A stretch of DNA of 64,000 bases from Microbacterium oleivorans (GTDB taxonomy: Bacteria > Actinomycetota > Actinomycetes > Actinomycetales > Microbacteriaceae). The stretch's first letter is position 1. Each line of letters starts with the position of its first letter. Where the stretch lies: assembly GCF_001644225.1 (NCBI RefSeq), contig NZ_LSTV01000001.1, positions 930,001 to 994,000 of the forward strand, written 5' to 3'. A program made the position numbers and the translations under genes. This document shows, piece by piece, positions 41,598-55,460 of this stretch. A model generated the notes under the pieces. It was given only the letters and a program-made list of their open reading frames with translations, ran no database searches and was not told where the DNA came from.

Positions 41598-43061
41598 GGC
41601 GTGCGGGAGACCGATCGCGACGTCGGTCGGACGGACCGGCGCCGGGAGGCTGGTCGACCCCATGAGGTACTCGTCGACAGCCGAAGCGGCCGCGCGTCCC
41701 TCCGCGATCGCCCAGACGATGAGGGACTGGCCACGCCCGGCATCCCCCGCCACGAACACGCCCGGGGCGGTCGACTGCCAGTCATCGGCGCGCTCGACGT
41801 TGCCGCGTGTGTCGAACACGGTGCCGAGCTGCTCCTCCAGGGCGGTGCGTTCGGGGCCGGTGAAGCCCATCGCGATGAGGACGAGGTCGGCGGGGATCTC
41901 GCGCTCGGTCCCGCTCTTGGGGACGCGGCGGCCGTCGACGAACTCGGTCTCGGCCACGCGGAGGGCACGCACCTCGCCCGCCTCGTTGCCGAGGAACTCG
42001 ACCGTCGAGGCGAGGTAGGAGCGTTCGCCGCCCTCTTCGTGCGCCGAGGCGACCTCGAAGATCGTGGGCATCATGGGCCACGGCTGGTGGTCCGGGCGCG
42101 ACTCCGGCGGCTGCTTGCCGATCGCGAGGTTCGTGACGCTCAGCGCGCCCTGGCGGTGAGCGGTGCCGATGCAGTCCGCACCGGTGTCGCCACCTCCGAT
42201 GACGACGACGTGCTTGCCCTCGGCGTGGATCTGGTGGGGAACCTGGTCGCCCGCGACGGCCTTGTTGGACTCGACGAGGTACTCCATGGCGAAGTGCACG
42301 CCGTCGAGGTCACGACCGGGGATCGCCAGATCGCGCGGCACGGTGGCGCCGGTGGCGACGACGACCGCGTCGTAGCGGGCGCGCAGGTCCGCCCACGACA
42401 GGTCCTTGCCGATCTCGACCCCGGCGCGGAAACGGGTGCCCTCGTCGCGCATCTGACGCAGGCGCGTCTCGAGGTGGCGCTTCTCCATCTTGAAATCCGG
42501 GATGCCGTAGCGCAGCAGACCGCCGATGCGGTCGTCGCGCTCGTACACGGCCACGGTGTGACCCGCGCGCGTCAGCTGCTGAGCGGCGGCGAGACCCGCT
42601 GGCCCCGAGCCGACGACCGCGACCGTCTTGCCGGTGAGGCGCCCGGGGGGCTCGGCCTCGACCCAGCCGTTGGCGAAGGCCTCGTCGATCGTCGAGACCT
42701 CGATCTGCTTGATCGTGACGGCCGGCTGGTTGATGCCGAGCACGCACGCGCTCTCGCAGGGGGCCGGGCACAGTCGACCCGTGAACTCGGGGAAGTTGTT
42801 CGTCGCGTGCAGCCGCTCGATGGCCGCACGACCCTCGCCCCGCCAGGTGAGGTCGTTCCACTCCGGGATGAGGTTGCCGAGCGGGCATCCGTGGTGGCAG
42901 AACGGCACGCCGCAGTCCATGCAGCGTCCGGCCTGTCGGCGGAGCACGGCCTGGTCGCCCTGCTCGTACACCTCCTTCCAGTCCATGATGCGGACGGGAA
43001 CGGGCCGGCGCGGCGGCAGCTCGCGCTCGGTGACTTTGAGGAAGCCCTTCGGATCAGCCAC
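41595..43061 (-). CDS. gltD: Glutamate synthase small (beta) subunit
   Basis: 488-aa NADPH-binding flavoprotein subunit of glutamate synthase. The N-terminal Fe-S part has CMDCGVPFC and HGCPLGN, then [12 protein letters not shown] (two 4Fe-4S sets). FAD binding is in [15 protein letters not shown] near residue 150, NADPH binding in [14 protein letters not shown], and the C-terminal FAD motif is [17 protein letters not shown]. It transfers electrons to GltB. The GTG start overlaps the gltB stop by 8 nt, so synthesis is coupled. Confidence 0.97.
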   Translation of the reverse strand: MADPKGFLKVTERELPPRRPVPVRIMDWKEVYEQGDQAVLRRQAGRCMDCGVPFCHHGCPLGNLIPEWNDLTWRGEGRAAIERLHATNNFPEFTGRLCPAPCESACVLGINQPAVTIKQIEVSTIDEAFANGWVEAEPPGRLTGKTVAVVGSGPAGLAAAQQLTRAGHTVAVYERDDRIGGLLRYGIPDFKMEKRHLETRLRQMRDEGTRFRAGVEIGKDLSWADLRARYDAVVVATGATVPRDLAIPGRDLDGVHFAMEYLVESNKAVAGDQVPHQIHAEGKHVVVIGGGDTGADCIGTAHRQGALSVTNLAIGKQPPESRPDHQPWPMMPTIFEVASAHEEGGERSYLASTVEFLGNEAGEVRALRVAETEFVDGRRVPKSGTEREIPADLVLIAMGFTGPERTALEEQLGTVFDTRGNVERADDWQSTAPGVFVAGDAGRGQSLIVWAIAEGRAAASAVDEYLMGSTSLPAPVRPTDVAIGLPHA

Positions 43062-46000
43062 CGGTCACCTCCAGGATGCGGGTCCAGACGACGTCGCTGT
43101 CGGGGTCGAGCCCCTCGGCGGCCGCCTCCTGGCGGGTTTTCAGAACGGCCGCGTAATCCCGCGGCAGGACCCGAGTGAAGTTCGCGACCTCGGTGTCGAG
43201 GTTCGCGAGCAGTCGCTCGGCGAGGTCCGATCCGGTCTCCTCGGCGTGACGGCTCAGCAGGTCGCGGAGGATCTCGACGTCGCCGGCACCGAGCTCGAGC
43301 AGCTCGAGTTCGCCGGTCGCGAGCGCCTCGCGGTTGATGAGCGCACGGTCGAGTCGGTAGATGTAGGCCGAACCGCCCGACATGCCCGCGCCGAGGTTGC
43401 GCCCGGTCGGTCCGAGGATGACGGCGAGTCCCCCGGTCATGTACTCGAGGGCGTGGTCGCCGACACCCTCGACGACCGCGGTCGCGCCGGAGTTGCGGAC
43501 GAGGAACCGCTCGCCGACGACGCCGCGCAGGAACATCGAGCCCCGCGTCGCACCGTAGCCGATGACGTTGCCGGCGATGACGTTCTTCGATGCGTCGAAG
43601 GTCGCCGCACGCGGCGGCCGGACGACGATCTCGCCGCCGGAGAGTCCCTTGCCGACGTAGTCGTTCGAGTCGCCCTCCAGGCGCAGCGTGATCCCCGAGG
43701 GGAGGAACGCGCCGAAGGACTGCCCCGCCGAACCGGTCAGGTTGACCTCGATCGTGCCGGAGGGCAGACCGTTCTCGCCGTGCACCTTGGTGACGTGGTG
43801 TCCGAGCATCGTGCCGACGGCGCGCTCGGTGTTGCGCACCGGCAGGTCGATCGTCAGGTGGCCGCCGTGCTCGACGACGTCGCGCGCCCGGTCGAGCAGG
43901 GCGACGTCGAAGTGCTCCTCGAGCTCGTGCTCCTGCTCCTGCACCCGGCGTCGCGGTGCGTCGTCGGAGAAGGCGGGACCCCGCAGGACGGGCGACAGGT
44001 CGAGGCCGTGCGCCTTCCAGTGGTCGACGGCGGGCTGCACGTCGAGGACCTCGGTGTGCCCCACGGCCTCGTCGATCGAGCGGAAGCCGAGCTCGGCGAG
44101 GTACTCGCGGACCTCCTGGGCGATGAACTCCATGAAGTTGACGACGTGCTCCGCCTTGCCCGTGAAGCGCTTGCGCAGCTCGGGGTTCTGCGTCGCGACA
44201 CCGACGGGGCAGGTGTCGAGGTGGCAGACGCGCATCATGATGCACCCCTCCACCACGAGCGCACTCGTCGCGAAACCGAACTCCTCGGCGCCCAGGAGCG
44301 CGGCGATGAGCACGTCGCGCCCCGTCTTGAGCTGACCGTCGGCCTGCACGACGACGCGGCCGCGCATGTCGTTGATCATCAGCGTCTGCTGCGTCTCGGC
44401 GAGACCGAGCTCCCACGGGGTGCCCGCGTGCTTGAGGGAGTTGAGCGGGCTCGCGCCCGTCCCCCCGTCATGACCGGAGACGAGGATGACGTCGGCCAGC
44501 GCCTTCGCGGTGCCGGCCGCGACCGCGCCGATGCCCGACTGGCTCACGAGCTTGACGTGCACCCGCGCGGACGGGTTGGCGCGCTTCAGGTCGAAGATGA
44601 GCTGCTTGAGGTCTTCGATCGAGTAGATGTCGTGGTGCGGCGGGGGCGAGATCAGGCCGACACCCGGGGTGCCGCCGCGCGTGCGGGCGATCCACGGGTA
44701 CACCTTGCCGGGGGGCAGCTGACCGCCTTCGCCGGGCTTGGCGCCCTGGGCGAGCTTGATCTGGATGTCGTCGGCGTGCGTGAGGTACATGCTCGTGACA
44801 CCGAATCGTCCCGACGCGACCTGCTTGATGGAGCTGCGCCGCTCGGGGTCGAGCAGACGATCGACGTCCTCGCCGCCTTCACCTGTGTTGGACTTCGCGC
44901 CGAGACGGTTCATCGCGATCGCGAGGGTCTCGTGCGCCTCCTTCGAGATCGAGCCGTAGCTCATCGCGCCCGTCGAGAAGCGCTTGACGATCGAGGACAC
45001 CGGCTCGACCTCGTCGATCGGCACCGCCGGACGCACCCCGGTCTTGAGGCGGAACAGTCCGCGGAGCGTCTTGAGCTCGGCGGCCTGCTCGTCGATCAGG
45101 TGGGTGTACTCGCGGAAGATGTCGTACCGACGGGTCCGCGTCGCGTGCTGCAGACGGAAGACCGTATCGGGGTTGAAGAGGTGCGGCGAGCCGTCGCGAC
45201 GCCACTGGTACTCGCCACCGGTCCACAGCCGCTCGTGCGCACGGGCGGCCTGGTCCGCCGGGTAGGCGAACTCGTGACGGGCCAGGTTCTCGCGCGAGAT
45301 CTCCTCGATGCCGATGCCGCCGAGCTTCGTCTCGGTGCCGGTGAAGTAGGTGTCGACGAACTCCTGCGACAGGCCGACGGCCTCGAAGACCTGCGCACCC
45401 GCGTACGAGGACACCGTCGAGATGCCCATCTTCGACATGATCTTCAGCACGCCCTTGCCGAGCGCGTAGATCAGGTTGCGCACGGCCTTCTCGGGCTCGA
45501 CACCCGTGATGTAGCCGGCGCGGACGAGGTACTCGACCGTCTCCATCGCGAGGTACGGGTTGACCGCCGACGCGCCGTAGCCGATCAGGGTCGCGACGTG
45601 GTGCACCTCGCGGACGTCGCCCGCCTCGACGACGAGACCGACCTTCATGCGGTTCTCGTTGCGGATGAGGTGGTGGTGCACCGACGAGAGCGTCAGCAGG
45701 GACGGGATCGGAACCAGGTCCGAGGTCGAGTCGCGGTCGCTGAGGATGATGAACTCGACGCCGTCGGCGATCGCGGCATCCACTTCGGCGTTGATCTCGT
45801 CGAGGCGCGCACGGAGCGAGTCCGCGTCGTCGTCGGCGCGGTAGAGACCGCGGATCGTGATGGAGCGCCGACCGGGCAGGGCGCGGTCGATGTTCTGCAG
45901 CTTCGCGAGTTCGTCGTTGTCGATGACCGGGAAGTCGAGCGTGATGACACGCGTGTGGTCCGGTCCGGATGCCAGGAGGTTGCGCTCGGGACCGAGGCCC

Positions 46001-47658
46001 AGCCCGAGCGAGGTGACGACCTCTTCGCGGATGGAGTCCAGCGGCGGGTTCGTCACCTGGGCGAACTGCTGCACGAAGTAGTCGAACAGCAGGCGGGGAC
46101 GCTCGCTGAGGACGGCGATGGGGGTGTCGGAGCCCATCGCTCCCAGCGGCTCGGCACCCGTCTGGCCCATCGGCGTCAGGAGGATGCGGACCTCCTCCTC
46201 GGTGTAACCGAAGGTGCGCTGACGGCGCGTGATCGAGGCGATGGGGTGCACGATGTGCTCGCGCTCGGGAAGGTCCTTGAGGCGCACGCGCCCCTCGTCG
46301 AGCCACTCCTGCCAGGGGTGGAGGGTGGCGAGGTCGCGCTTGATCTCGTCGTCCTCGACGATCCGCCCCTGGGCCGTGTCGACGACGAACATGCGCCCGG
46401 GCTGCAGCCGGCCGCGGCGCTTGATGCGCTCGGGCTCGAAGTCGAGCACACCGGTCTCACTGCCGATGACGACCAATCCGTCGGTGGTCTCGGTCCACCG
46501 ACCCGGACGCAGACCGTTGCGGTCGAGCGTCGCCCCCACGAGGGAGCCGTCGGTGAAGATGAGGGCGGCCGGGCCGTCCCACTGCTCCATCTGCATCGAG
46601 TGGTACTCGTAGAAGGCGCGCAGGTCGGCGGGGATGTCGGCCTGCTTCTCGTAGGCCTCGGGCACCATCATCATGATGGCGTGCGGCAGGCTGCGCCCGG
46701 TCAGCGTCAGCAGCTCGAGCACCTCGTCGAACGAGGCCGAGTCGCTCTGGCCCGGGCTGCAGATCGGCAGGAGCGGCCGGATGTCGCCGAGCAGCTCGGA
46801 CTCGAGCTGCGACTGGCGCGCCCGCATCCAGTTGCGGTTGCCGTTGACGGTGTTGATCTCGCCGTTGTGCGCCAGCATGCGCAGCGGCTGCGCGAGCGGC
46901 CACGACGGGAACGTATTGGTGGAGTACCGCGAGTGGACGACGGCGAGCTCGGTCGCGAACCGCTCGTCCTGCAGATCCGGGTAGAACGGCTCGAGCTGCA
47001 GGGTCGTGACCATGCCCTTGTAGCCAAGGGTGCGGCTCGAGAGGGAGACGAAGTACGCGTCCAGCTCGTGCTGGGCGCGCTTGCGAAGGCGGTAGGTCCG
47101 CCGGTCGAGCGCGATGCCCGACAGCGCCGGCGCGTCTCCGACCGCCGGCCGCGACACGAACAGCTGCTCGAAGGCCGGACGGGCGTGGAACGCCAGCTTG
47201 CCGAGGTTCTCGTCGGCCGTCGGCACCACGCGCCACCCGAGGACGGTGAGGCCCTCGCTCTGCGCGATCGCCTCGATCGCGCTCTTCTGGGCGGCGCGCT
47301 CGTCGTGGTCCGTCGGGAGGAACGCGAGACCCACGGCGTACTCCCCCACGGGCGGCAGGTCGAACTCGACCACCGCGCGCAGGAACGCGTCGGGCATCTG
47401 CGTCAGGATGCCGGCGCCGTCACCGGTACCGGCATCCGACCCGATCGCGCCGCGGTGCTCGAGGTTGCGCAGCGCGGTGAGGGCGAGGTCCACGATGTCG
47501 TGGCCCGCCTCGCCGCGCAGCGTCGCGACCATCGCCAGACCGCAGGCGTCCTTCTCGAACGCCGGGTTGTACATCCCCTGCTTCGCAGGGAACGAACCAC
47601 CGGTGATCGTCCCGGCCGACCGGGTCGTGGTGTCTTCGTGACGGGAGCTCGAGGGCAT
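43054..47658 (-). CDS. gltB: Glutamate synthase large (alpha) subunit
   Basis: 1534-aa ferredoxin/NADPH-type glutamate synthase alpha subunit. A class II glutamine amidotransferase domain starts at Cys39 ([11 protein letters not shown]), exposed by removal of a 38-residue propeptide. The central domain, the FMN-binding barrel (CxxCPVG seen as [10 protein letters not shown], with [12 protein letters not shown]), and the C-terminal beta-helix ([20 protein letters not shown]) follow. With gltD it makes two glutamates from glutamine and 2-oxoglutarate. The ATG at 47658 is preferred (GAGG at 9 bp); an upstream TTG is unlikely. It lies 53 bp downstream of lgt. Confidence 0.97.
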   Translation of the reverse strand: MPSSSRHEDTTTRSAGTITGGSFPAKQGMYNPAFEKDACGLAMVATLRGEAGHDIVDLALTALRNLEHRGAIGSDAGTGDGAGILTQMPDAFLRAVVEFDLPPVGEYAVGLAFLPTDHDERAAQKSAIEAIAQSEGLTVLGWRVVPTADENLGKLAFHARPAFEQLFVSRPAVGDAPALSGIALDRRTYRLRKRAQHELDAYFVSLSSRTLGYKGMVTTLQLEPFYPDLQDERFATELAVVHSRYSTNTFPSWPLAQPLRMLAHNGEINTVNGNRNWMRARQSQLESELLGDIRPLLPICSPGQSDSASFDEVLELLTLTGRSLPHAIMMMVPEAYEKQADIPADLRAFYEYHSMQMEQWDGPAALIFTDGSLVGATLDRNGLRPGRWTETTDGLVVIGSETGVLDFEPERIKRRGRLQPGRMFVVDTAQGRIVEDDEIKRDLATLHPWQEWLDEGRVRLKDLPEREHIVHPIASITRRQRTFGYTEEEVRILLTPMGQTGAEPLGAMGSDTPIAVLSERPRLLFDYFVQQFAQVTNPPLDSIREEVVTSLGLGLGPERNLLASGPDHTRVITLDFPVIDNDELAKLQNIDRALPGRRSITIRGLYRADDDADSLRARLDEINAEVDAAIADGVEFIILSDRDSTSDLVPIPSLLTLSSVHHHLIRNENRMKVGLVVEAGDVREVHHVATLIGYGASAVNPYLAMETVEYLVRAGYITGVEPEKAVRNLIYALGKGVLKIMSKMGISTVSSYAGAQVFEAVGLSQEFVDTYFTGTETKLGGIGIEEISRENLARHEFAYPADQAARAHERLWTGGEYQWRRDGSPHLFNPDTVFRLQHATRTRRYDIFREYTHLIDEQAAELKTLRGLFRLKTGVRPAVPIDEVEPVSSIVKRFSTGAMSYGSISKEAHETLAIAMNRLGAKSNTGEGGEDVDRLLDPERRSSIKQVASGRFGVTSMYLTHADDIQIKLAQGAKPGEGGQLPPGKVYPWIARTRGGTPGVGLISPPPHHDIYSIEDLKQLIFDLKRANPSARVHVKLVSQSGIGAVAAGTAKALADVILVSGHDGGTGASPLNSLKHAGTPWELGLAETQQTLMINDMRGRVVVQADGQLKTGRDVLIAALLGAEEFGFATSALVVEGCIMMRVCHLDTCPVGVATQNPELRKRFTGKAEHVVNFMEFIAQEVREYLAELGFRSIDEAVGHTEVLDVQPAVDHWKAHGLDLSPVLRGPAFSDDAPRRRVQEQEHELEEHFDVALLDRARDVVEHGGHLTIDLPVRNTERAVGTMLGHHVTKVHGENGLPSGTIEVNLTGSAGQSFGAFLPSGITLRLEGDSNDYVGKGLSGGEIVVRPPRAATFDASKNVIAGNVIGYGATRGSMFLRGVVGERFLVRNSGATAVVEGVGDHALEYMTGGLAVILGPTGRNLGAGMSGGSAYIYRLDRALINREALATGELELLELGAGDVEILRDLLSRHAEETGSDLAERLLANLDTEVANFTRVLPRDYAAVLKTRQEAAAEGLDPDSDVVWTRILEVTGG

Positions 47659-47711
47659 GCCTACCGTCCTCACATGGGTGCTCAACCTGGGACGACGTCG
47701 GCCCTGCGGTG

Positions 47712-48683
47712 CTATCGGGTGGTGACTGAGCTTGTGGCCGAGTCGGAGGATTCTTCGGACGCGGGGGGTGCGCTCACGTCGACGAAGTCATCGGTTCCCT
47801 GCGAGTGTACCGCGCCCGGAGGAGTCCATTCGCGCCCCGGCTGGTACGGCGACGGCTCGAAGCCCGGGTGGCGGCGCTTCTGCACGATCATGATGACCAG
47901 ACCCACGACGACGCCGAGGATCGCGGCCCACACGTTGGTGCGGAGCCCCAGGTAGACCTCGCTCGGGTCGATGCGGATGGATTCCCACACGATGCGGCCG
48001 GCGGAGTACCAGACGAGGTACAGGCCGAACAACCGGCCCCACTGCAGACGGAAACGGCGACCGGCCGCGGCGATGATGATCACGCCCATGACGTTCCAGA
48101 TGACCTCGTAGAGGAACGTCGGGTGGAAGAGGGTGTCTTCGGGCAGACCCGCCGGCCAGGCCGGGTTCGGGTACGTGATCTCCAGGCCCCACGGCAGGTC
48201 GGTGGGCAGGCCGTAGAGCTCCTGGTTGAACCAGTTGCCGAAGCGGCCGAACGCCTGCGCCAGCAGGAGAGCCGGCGCGAGCGCGTCGGCGAAGGTCCAG
48301 AAGCGGATGCCGCTCCACTTGCAGCCGAGCCACGCACCCACGGCGCCGCCGATGAGGGCGCCGAAGATGGCGATGCCGCCCTCCCAAATGCGGAAGATCG
48401 CCCACAGGTCCTTGTCCTCGCCGAAGTAGAACCCCGGGTGCGTGAGGACGTGGAAGATGCGTGCGCCGATGATGGCCAGCGGCACCGCGAGCAGCGCGAT
48501 GTCGATGACGACCCACGGCTCCGCGCCGCGCTTGGTCAGACGGCGGTTGGTCCAGAACGTGGCCACCACGATGCCCGCGAGGATGCAGAGGGCGTAGAAG
48601 TGGATCGTCAGCGGGCCGAGCTGGAACGAACTGATCGGCGGGCTGGGGATGCTCGCGACGACGGAGAGGGCTGCAGAAGTCAC
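47712..48683 (-). CDS. lgt: Prolipoprotein diacylglyceryl transferase
   Basis: 323-aa integral membrane enzyme catalysing the first step of lipoprotein maturation, transfer of diacylglycerol to the lipobox Cys. About seven helices. Signatures: [24 protein letters not shown], the Lgt motif [13 protein letters not shown] and [12 protein letters not shown] polar C-terminal extension of about 60 residues (Ser/Asp rich) is common in actinobacteria. Lnt is encoded at 4198-5751. The GTG start has TAGACT 7 bp upstream and lies 10 bp after trpA. Confidence 0.95.
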   Translation of the reverse strand: MTSAALSVVASIPSPPISSFQLGPLTIHFYALCILAGIVVATFWTNRRLTKRGAEPWVVIDIALLAVPLAIIGARIFHVLTHPGFYFGEDKDLWAIFRIWEGGIAIFGALIGGAVGAWLGCKWSGIRFWTFADALAPALLLAQAFGRFGNWFNQELYGLPTDLPWGLEITYPNPAWPAGLPEDTLFHPTFLYEVIWNVMGVIIIAAAGRRFRLQWGRLFGLYLVWYSAGRIVWESIRIDPSEVYLGLRTNVWAAILGVVVGLVIMIVQKRRHPGFEPSPYQPGREWTPPGAVHSQGTDDFVDVSAPPASEESSDSATSSVTTR

Positions 48684-48693
48684 GACGGCGAGT

Positions 48694-50746
<2,053 letters not shown>

Positions 50747-50750
<4 letters not shown>

Positions 50751-51523
50751 GAGCCTGCCTCCAGGAAGGCGGCGAGCGTCGACACGGGGTCGTTCGTGAC
50801 GAGCGCTTCGCCGATCAGCACGACGTCGGCGCCGGCGCCGCGGTAGTGGGCGACGTCGGCGGGTGAGAGCACGGCGGACTCGGCGATCTTGATGACGCCG
50901 TCCGGCAGCTCGGGAGCGAGCCGGCCGAAGAGGTCCCGGTCGAGCTCGAAGGTGGAGAGGTTGCGGGCGTTGACGCCCACCAGGCGCGCGCCGATGTCGT
51001 TCGCTCGCGCGACCTCTTCGGCGGAATGGGTCTCGACGAGAGGCGTCATGCCGAGTTCCACCACGAGGTCGTACAGCTCGGCCAGCACGCGCTGCTCGAG
51101 ACCGGCGACGATGAGGAGGACGAGGTCGGCGCCGGCGGCGCGGGCCTCGAACACCTGGTACGGCGTCGCGATGAAGTCCTTGCGGAGCACCGGGAGGGTG
51201 ACGGCCGCCCGTACCGACTCGAGGTCGGCGAGCGAACCCTTGAACTTGCGCCCCTCGGTGAGCACCGAGATCGCGGACGCTCCCCCGATCTCGTAGCGAC
51301 GCGCCTGCAGGGCGGGATCGGGGATCTCGGCGAGGTCACCGCGCGACGGGCTCGCACGCTTGACCTCGGCGATGATCTTGACGCGGTCGGCAGGGGCGAG
51401 GGCGGCCAGCGCATCGATGGCGGCAGGCTGCGCGAGCGCGAGCTTTTCCACCACGGCCAGGGGGCGGACGGTCTCCCGCTCCCGTGCATCCTCCACCGCG
51501 CCGGCCGTCAGGTCGGCGAGCAC
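50747..51523 (-). CDS. trpC: Indole-3-glycerol phosphate synthase
   Basis: 258-aa TIM barrel making indole-3-glycerol phosphate for TrpAB. Conserved parts: [19 protein letters not shown] (catalytic Lys and Glu), [45 protein letters not shown] and [11 protein letters not shown]. It is a monofunctional form without a TrpF fusion. The GTG start is separated by one base from the stop of the HGxxPAAW protein. trpE, trpD and trpF are not in the window. Confidence 0.96.
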
Positions 51524-51524
51524 G

Positions 51525-51752
51525 TCAGTGCTGCTTCGAGACGGTCTTGGATCCGCCGACGCCGTAGCCCGCCTTGGTCATGATGTAGCCGACGATGAGG
51601 CCGATGACCAGCAGGACGACCGAGAGCCAGACCATGATCGGCATCTCGAGGAAGAAGAAGACGGTGCCGATCGTCAGGGCGATGAGCATGATGACGACCG
51701 TCGTCCATGCCGCCGGGGAGTGTCCGTGGCCGGGGTCCTCGATGCCGCTCAT
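51525..51752 (-). CDS. HGxxPAAW motif (DUF6704-like) small membrane protein
   Basis: 75-aa actinobacterial membrane protein. The N-terminal motif HGHSPAAW (residues 9-16) is followed by two helices (about residues 17-37 and 40-60), and a short C-terminal tail ending in SKTVSKQH. It is regularly found between the trp-associated membrane protein and trpC in Microbacteriaceae and relatives; the function is unknown. The ATG has AAGGAG at 5 bp. A TAGACT box at 51800-51805 (minus) may give a short-leader promoter. Confidence 0.85.
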   Translation of the reverse strand: MSGIEDPGHGHSPAAWTTVVIMLIALTIGTVFFFLEMPIMVWLSVVLLVIGLIVGYIMTKAGYGVGGSKTVSKQH

Positions 51753-51806
51753 TGTTCTCCTTCGCATGCAGGTTCGGGGGCGACCGGAGCCGCACCACCA
51801 GTCTAG

Positions 51807-51832
51807 CGGGGCGGGCACCCTCCCCCGCCCCG
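51807..51832 (-). terminator. Terminator behind the trp-associated membrane protein gene
   Basis: Perfect 9-bp stem CGGGGCGGG/CCCGCCCCG with an 8-base loop, 6 bp after the stop of the upstream gene on the minus strand. It may split the his cluster from the trp cluster or act as partial attenuation. Confidence 0.6.
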
Positions 51833-51838
51833 GACGCG

Positions 51839-52429
51839 TCAGCTCGTCGGATCCTCACCGCGGGACAGGTCGTCCCAGGAATCGATGCTGTCGCGGGGGC
51901 CGGTCCCCGCGGCCCGCGTCGTGCGGTACTTGCGGCCGCCGGCGCTCCACCGGTGCGCGGTCGCGAGGACGACCACCCCGCCCAGCACGATGAGGACGGA
52001 TGCCGCGGCCGTCACGCCGGGCCAGGGCGTCGCCGTGATCCCGGACACGATGCCGGAGATGCCCTGCGCGCCGCTGAGGCCCGTGGCGTCCGTCACCGGC
52101 CCTGCGACGGCGTCGATGGGCTGCTCCGCTGCGATGCGGTACGAGCCCCAGCCGAGCCCCGCCCCCAGGCCGATCGCGACGACCGCGAAGACGTAGCGGA
52201 GCGCACGCCCGACGATCGTGAGCGCGAGGCCGAGCGCGAGCGCGGCGAGGCTGAGCGGCGCGAGCACCGCCAGCGCGTCGGCGCCGGGGACCGGGACCGC
52301 GAGCTGCGAGCCGTCGTTCAGGGTCGCGTTCAGCCAGGTCTGGGTCGACCCGATGGTGCCGACCGCGCCGCCGAGGAGGATCGCCAGCACGGCGGACAGC
52401 CGCATCCGGCGCGCGGTGGCCTCGGTCAC
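51839..52429 (-). CDS. Tryptophan biosynthesis-associated membrane protein
   Basis: 196-aa protein with four hydrophobic helices (about residues 12-31, 50-70, 77-97 and 125-155) and a polar Arg/Ser/Asp-rich C-terminus. Content, length and position between hisI and trpC fit the Trp-oprn-chp family (TIGR02234-like), of unknown function and restricted to actinobacteria. The GTG start overlaps the hisI stop by 4 nt, so it is translated with the his genes. Confidence 0.82.
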   Translation of the reverse strand: MTEATARRMRLSAVLAILLGGAVGTIGSTQTWLNATLNDGSQLAVPVPGADALAVLAPLSLAALALGLALTIVGRALRYVFAVVAIGLGAGLGWGSYRIAAEQPIDAVAGPVTDATGLSGAQGISGIVSGITATPWPGVTAAASVLIVLGGVVVLATAHRWSAGGRKYRTTRAAGTGPRDSIDSWDDLSRGEDPTS

Positions 52430-52785
52430 GAGAACTCGCCGATCACGGGGTCGAGGTCGTCGGCGTCGAAGCACGTGCGGTCGCCGGTGTGGCAGGCGGC
52501 CCCGACCTGCTCGACGCTCACGAGCAGGGTGTCGCCGTCGCAGTCGAGGCGCACGCCGCGGACGAACTGCGCGTGGCCGGAGGTGTCGCCCTTGCGCCAG
52601 TACTCCTGCCGCGACCGCGACCAGAACGTCACGCGACCCTCGGTGAGCGTGCGGCGGAGGGCCTCGGCATCCATCCACCCCAGCATGAGGACCTCGCGCG
52701 TGTCGTGCTGCTGCACGATCGCGGGCACCAGCCCGTCCGCGTTGTAGACGACCCGCGCCATGCGCTCGTCGATCGATCCGGTCAT
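52426..52785 (-). CDS. hisI: Phosphoribosyl-AMP cyclohydrolase
   Basis: 119-aa monofunctional enzyme for step 3 of histidine synthesis. Motifs: [40 protein letters not shown], and the zinc/magnesium residues in [11 protein letters not shown] and [11 protein letters not shown]. HisE is encoded separately at 54437. The ATG overlaps the hisF stop (ATGA); the stop overlaps the trp-associated membrane protein start. Confidence 0.96.
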   Translation of the reverse strand: MTGSIDERMARVVYNADGLVPAIVQQHDTREVLMLGWMDAEALRRTLTEGRVTFWSRSRQEYWRKGDTSGHAQFVRGVRLDCDGDTLLVSVEQVGAACHTGDRTCFDADDLDPVIGEFS

Positions 52786-53546
52786 CGCCGCACCTCCACG
52801 CCCGAGGCCGCGAGGGCCTGTTTCACGTCGCCGACGGTCAGCTGTCCGGAGTGGAAGACGGATGCCGCGAGCACCGCGTCGGCGCCGGCCTCGATCGCCG
52901 GGGCGAAGTGGGCCGCGTCGCCCGCACCGCCCGAGGCGATCACGGGCACGGACGAGACCTCGCGCATGAGAGCGACGAGCTCGAGGTCGAAACCGTCCTT
53001 CGTGCCGTCCGCGTCGATCGAGTTGACGAGGAGCTCGCCCGCACCGCGCTCGATCGCCTCGCGCGCCCAGGCGAGCGCATCGAGGTCGGTCAGGGTGCGG
53101 CCGCCGTGGGTCGTGACGGCGAACCCGGAGGCAGTGTGCGGGGCGCGCTTGACGTCGAGCGACAGGACGAGCACCTGCGCGCCGAACCGGTCGGCGATCT
53201 CGCCGAGGAGCTCCGGCCGCGCGATGGCCGCCGAGTTCACGCCGACCTTGTCGGCACCGACGCCGAGGAGGCGGGCGACGTCCTCGGCCGAGCGCACGCC
53301 GCCGCCGACCGTGAGTGGGATGAAGACCTGCTCGGCGGTGCGCTGCACGACGTCGTAGGTCGTGTCGCGCGCGTCGACGGTCGCGGTGACGTCGAGGAAG
53401 GTGATCTCGTCCGCACCCTGCTCGTAGTACCGGCGGGCGAGTTCGACGGGGTCGCCCATCTCGCGCAGGTTCTCGAAGTTGACGCCCTTCACGACCTTGC
53501 CGGCGGCCACGTCGAGGCACGGGATGACCCGGCAGACGAGCGACAC
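52782..53546 (-). CDS. hisF: Imidazole glycerol phosphate synthase subunit HisF
   Basis: 254-aa TIM-barrel cyclase. It uses ammonia from HisH and PRFAR to make imidazole glycerol phosphate and AICAR. Catalytic Asp residues are in [15 protein letters not shown] (Asp near residue 12) and [13 protein letters not shown]. Phosphate loops [10 protein letters not shown] and [11 protein letters not shown] are typical. The GTG start is separated by one base from the hisG stop; the stop overlaps the hisI start. Confidence 0.96.
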   Translation of the reverse strand: MSLVCRVIPCLDVAAGKVVKGVNFENLREMGDPVELARRYYEQGADEITFLDVTATVDARDTTYDVVQRTAEQVFIPLTVGGGVRSAEDVARLLGVGADKVGVNSAAIARPELLGEIADRFGAQVLVLSLDVKRAPHTASGFAVTTHGGRTLTDLDALAWAREAIERGAGELLVNSIDADGTKDGFDLELVALMREVSSVPVIASGGAGDAAHFAPAIEAGADAVLAASVFHSGQLTVGDVKQALAASGVEVRR

Positions 53547-53547
53547 G

Positions 53548-54390
53548 TCAGAGCCTCGCGTTGTGGATCGCCGTCACGAGGATCGCGCGGGCGCCGATCT
53601 CGTACAGCGCGTCCATGACCTGGTTCACGGTCTTGCGCGGGCTCATGACGCGCACGGCCACCCACTCCGGGTCGCGCAGCGGCGAGATCGTCGGGGACTC
53701 GATGCCCGGTGTCAGCGCGACCGCCTGGTCGACGAGGTGCGCCGGCAGGTCGTAGTCGATGAGCACGTAGCGGCGGGCGACCATCACGCCGCGCAGGCGC
53801 CGCAGCAGCGTCTCGGTGCCGGGCGCCTCGGTCGGGGCGCCGATGAGGACCGCCTCGGACTCGAGCAGGACGGGGCCGAAGATCTCGAGCCCGGCCTGCC
53901 GGAGCGTCGTGCCGGTGGAGACGACGTCGGCGACGGCATCCGCCACACCCAGCTGCACAGCGGACTCGACCGCACCGTCGAGGGGCACGAGGTCCACAGC
54001 CACGCCGTGCTCGTCGAGGTAGCCGTCGACGAGGCCCGGGTAGGCGGTCGCGACGCGCAGACCGTCGAGGTCGGCGAGCTCCGTGAAGCGTCCGGGAGGA
54101 CCGGCGAAACGGAAGGTCGAACCGCCGAAGCCGAGCTGCTCGATCTCGCGGGCCCCCGGCATCCGGGCGTCCAGCAGCAGGTCGCGGCCGGTGATCCCGA
54201 CGTCGAGCGCGCCGGAGCCGACGTAGGTCGCGATGTCCTTCGGACGGAGGTAGAAGAACTCGACGTCGTTGACGGGGTCGATGACGTGGAGGTCCTTGGG
54301 GTCGCGTCGGCCGGTGTACCCGGCTTCGGCGAGCATCCCCGCCGTGGTCTCGGCGAGCATGCCCTTGTTGGGGACGGCGATGCGCAGCAT
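53548..54390 (-). CDS. hisG: ATP phosphoribosyltransferase (long form)
   Basis: 280-aa first enzyme of histidine synthesis, in its long form with a C-terminal ACT-like regulatory domain (about residues 210-280: [11 protein letters not shown], then [19 protein letters not shown]). The catalytic part shows [20 protein letters not shown], and the PRPP loop [16 protein letters not shown]. Such forms are feedback inhibited by histidine and need no HisZ. It lies 46 bp downstream of hisE. Confidence 0.96.
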   Translation of the reverse strand: MLRIAVPNKGMLAETTAGMLAEAGYTGRRDPKDLHVIDPVNDVEFFYLRPKDIATYVGSGALDVGITGRDLLLDARMPGAREIEQLGFGGSTFRFAGPPGRFTELADLDGLRVATAYPGLVDGYLDEHGVAVDLVPLDGAVESAVQLGVADAVADVVSTGTTLRQAGLEIFGPVLLESEAVLIGAPTEAPGTETLLRRLRGVMVARRYVLIDYDLPAHLVDQAVALTPGIESPTISPLRDPEWVAVRVMSPRKTVNQVMDALYEIGARAILVTAIHNARL

Positions 54391-54436
54391 GGAACGTCTT
54401 TCGGTGTGGAGGTGTGCGGACGGCGGGAGGGACCGA

Positions 54437-54700
54437 TCAGAGATGTCGGTACACGTCCTCGAGCGTCAGCCCCTTCGCGAGCATCAGCACCTGCAGGTGG
54501 TACAGCAGCTGCGAGATCTCCTCGGCCGTCTCGGCATCGGACTGGTACTCGGCGGCCATCCAGACCTCGGCTGCCTCTTCGACGATCTTCTTGCCGATCG
54601 CGTGGACGCCCCGGTCGAGCTGCGCGACGGTTCCGGATCCCTCGGGACGGGTCTGCGCCGTCTCGGTCAGCTCGGAGAACAGTCCGTCGAAGGTCTTCAC
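54437..54700 (-). CDS. hisE: Phosphoribosyl-ATP pyrophosphatase
   Basis: 87-aa MazG-like helical enzyme for step 2 of histidine synthesis. FDGLFSEL near the N-terminus, [14 protein letters not shown] (metal-binding EExxE-like), and [24 protein letters not shown] are diagnostic. The GTG has TACCCT 7 bp upstream with GGAGGG in between; this is the likely promoter of the his cluster (hisE-hisG-hisF-hisI). A weak inverted repeat (ACCGGC/GCCGGT, 54713-54736) separates it from rpe. Confidence 0.95.
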   Translation of the reverse strand: MKTFDGLFSELTETAQTRPEGSGTVAQLDRGVHAIGKKIVEEAAEVWMAAEYQSDAETAEEISQLLYHLQVLMLAKGLTLEDVYRHL

Positions 54701-54707
54701 ACCCTCC

Positions 54708-54713
54708 AGGGTA
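54708..54713 (-). promoter_or_regulatory. -10 box of the his cluster upstream of hisE
   Basis: TACCCT on the minus strand with a 7-bp spacer to the GTG at 54700. It is one of the less perfect examples of the leaderless pattern. Confidence 0.4.
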
Positions 54714-54752
54714 CCGGCACGGCGCCGCGGGCCGGTTCCCGTGACGAGGCCG

Positions 54753-55436
54753 TCAGTGCCGGTGAGCGGATGCCGCGGCCGACCGGAGGGCGCGGATCGC
54801 CGCGCCGGGGTCCTCGGCGCCGAACACCGCGGAGCCCGCCACGAACGTGTCGGCCCCGGCCTCCGCCGCCTGCGCGATGGTCGACTCGCCGATACCGCCG
54901 TCGACCTGCAACCAGACCTGCGACCCGCGCCGGCGCGCCTCGTCGGCCAGGCGACGGAGCTTCGGCATCTGGTCGGCCATGAAGCTCTGCCCGCCGAAGC
55001 CGGGCTCGACGGTCATCACGAGGATCTGGTCGAACTCGTCGAGCACGTCGAAGAGCTGCTCGACGGGGGTCGCCGGCTTCACGGCGACACCGGCGCGCGC
55101 CCCGATGTCACGCAGGCGCCGCGCGAGCGCGACGGGTTCGGCGGCCGCTTCGAGGTGGAAGGTGACGGATGCCGCGCCGATCTCGGCGTAGCCCGGCGCC
55201 CACCGGTCGGCGTCGCTGATCATGAGGTGCACGTCGAGCGGCACGGGACTGGTCGCCTGGATGCGCTCGACCATCTGCAGGCCGAACGTCAGGTTCGGCA
55301 CGAAATGGTTGTCCATGACGTCGACGTGGACGAAGTCGGCCGACGCGATGCGGGCGAGCTCCGCCTGCATGTTCACGAAGTCGGCGGCGAGGATGCTGGG
55401 GTTGATGCGTACGTCGGAGTCGGCCACGTCAGCCAT
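54753..55436 (-). CDS. rpe: Ribulose-phosphate 3-epimerase
   Basis: 227-aa TIM barrel interconverting ribulose 5-phosphate and xylulose 5-phosphate. Metal ligands: the His and Asp pair in [22 protein letters not shown], and Asp in [27 protein letters not shown] is characteristic. The N-terminus carries eight extra residues before [11 protein letters not shown]. The ATG is directly preceded by GATAA without a good ribosome site. With rpiB at the window start, two non-oxidative pentose phosphate steps are covered. Confidence 0.96.
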   Translation of the reverse strand: MADVADSDVRINPSILAADFVNMQAELARIASADFVHVDVMDNHFVPNLTFGLQMVERIQATSPVPLDVHLMISDADRWAPGYAEIGAASVTFHLEAAAEPVALARRLRDIGARAGVAVKPATPVEQLFDVLDEFDQILVMTVEPGFGGQSFMADQMPKLRRLADEARRRGSQVWLQVDGGIGESTIAQAAEAGADTFVAGSAVFGAEDPGAAIRALRSAAASAHRH

Positions 55437-55460
55437 TATCCCGGCGCCTTTCCTGCAGGG

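Noticed and set aside
42628..47955. A plus-strand open frame of about 1775 codons opposite gltB and gltD
   Set aside because: It is an antisense mirror of conserved genes in GC-rich DNA; the protein is Asp/Arg/Val-rich without any recognisable domain, while the minus strand encodes full-length GltB/GltD.
54391..54436. Histidine leader peptide or attenuator before hisG
   Set aside because: The 46-bp gap has no short reading frame with His codons and no hairpin pair.
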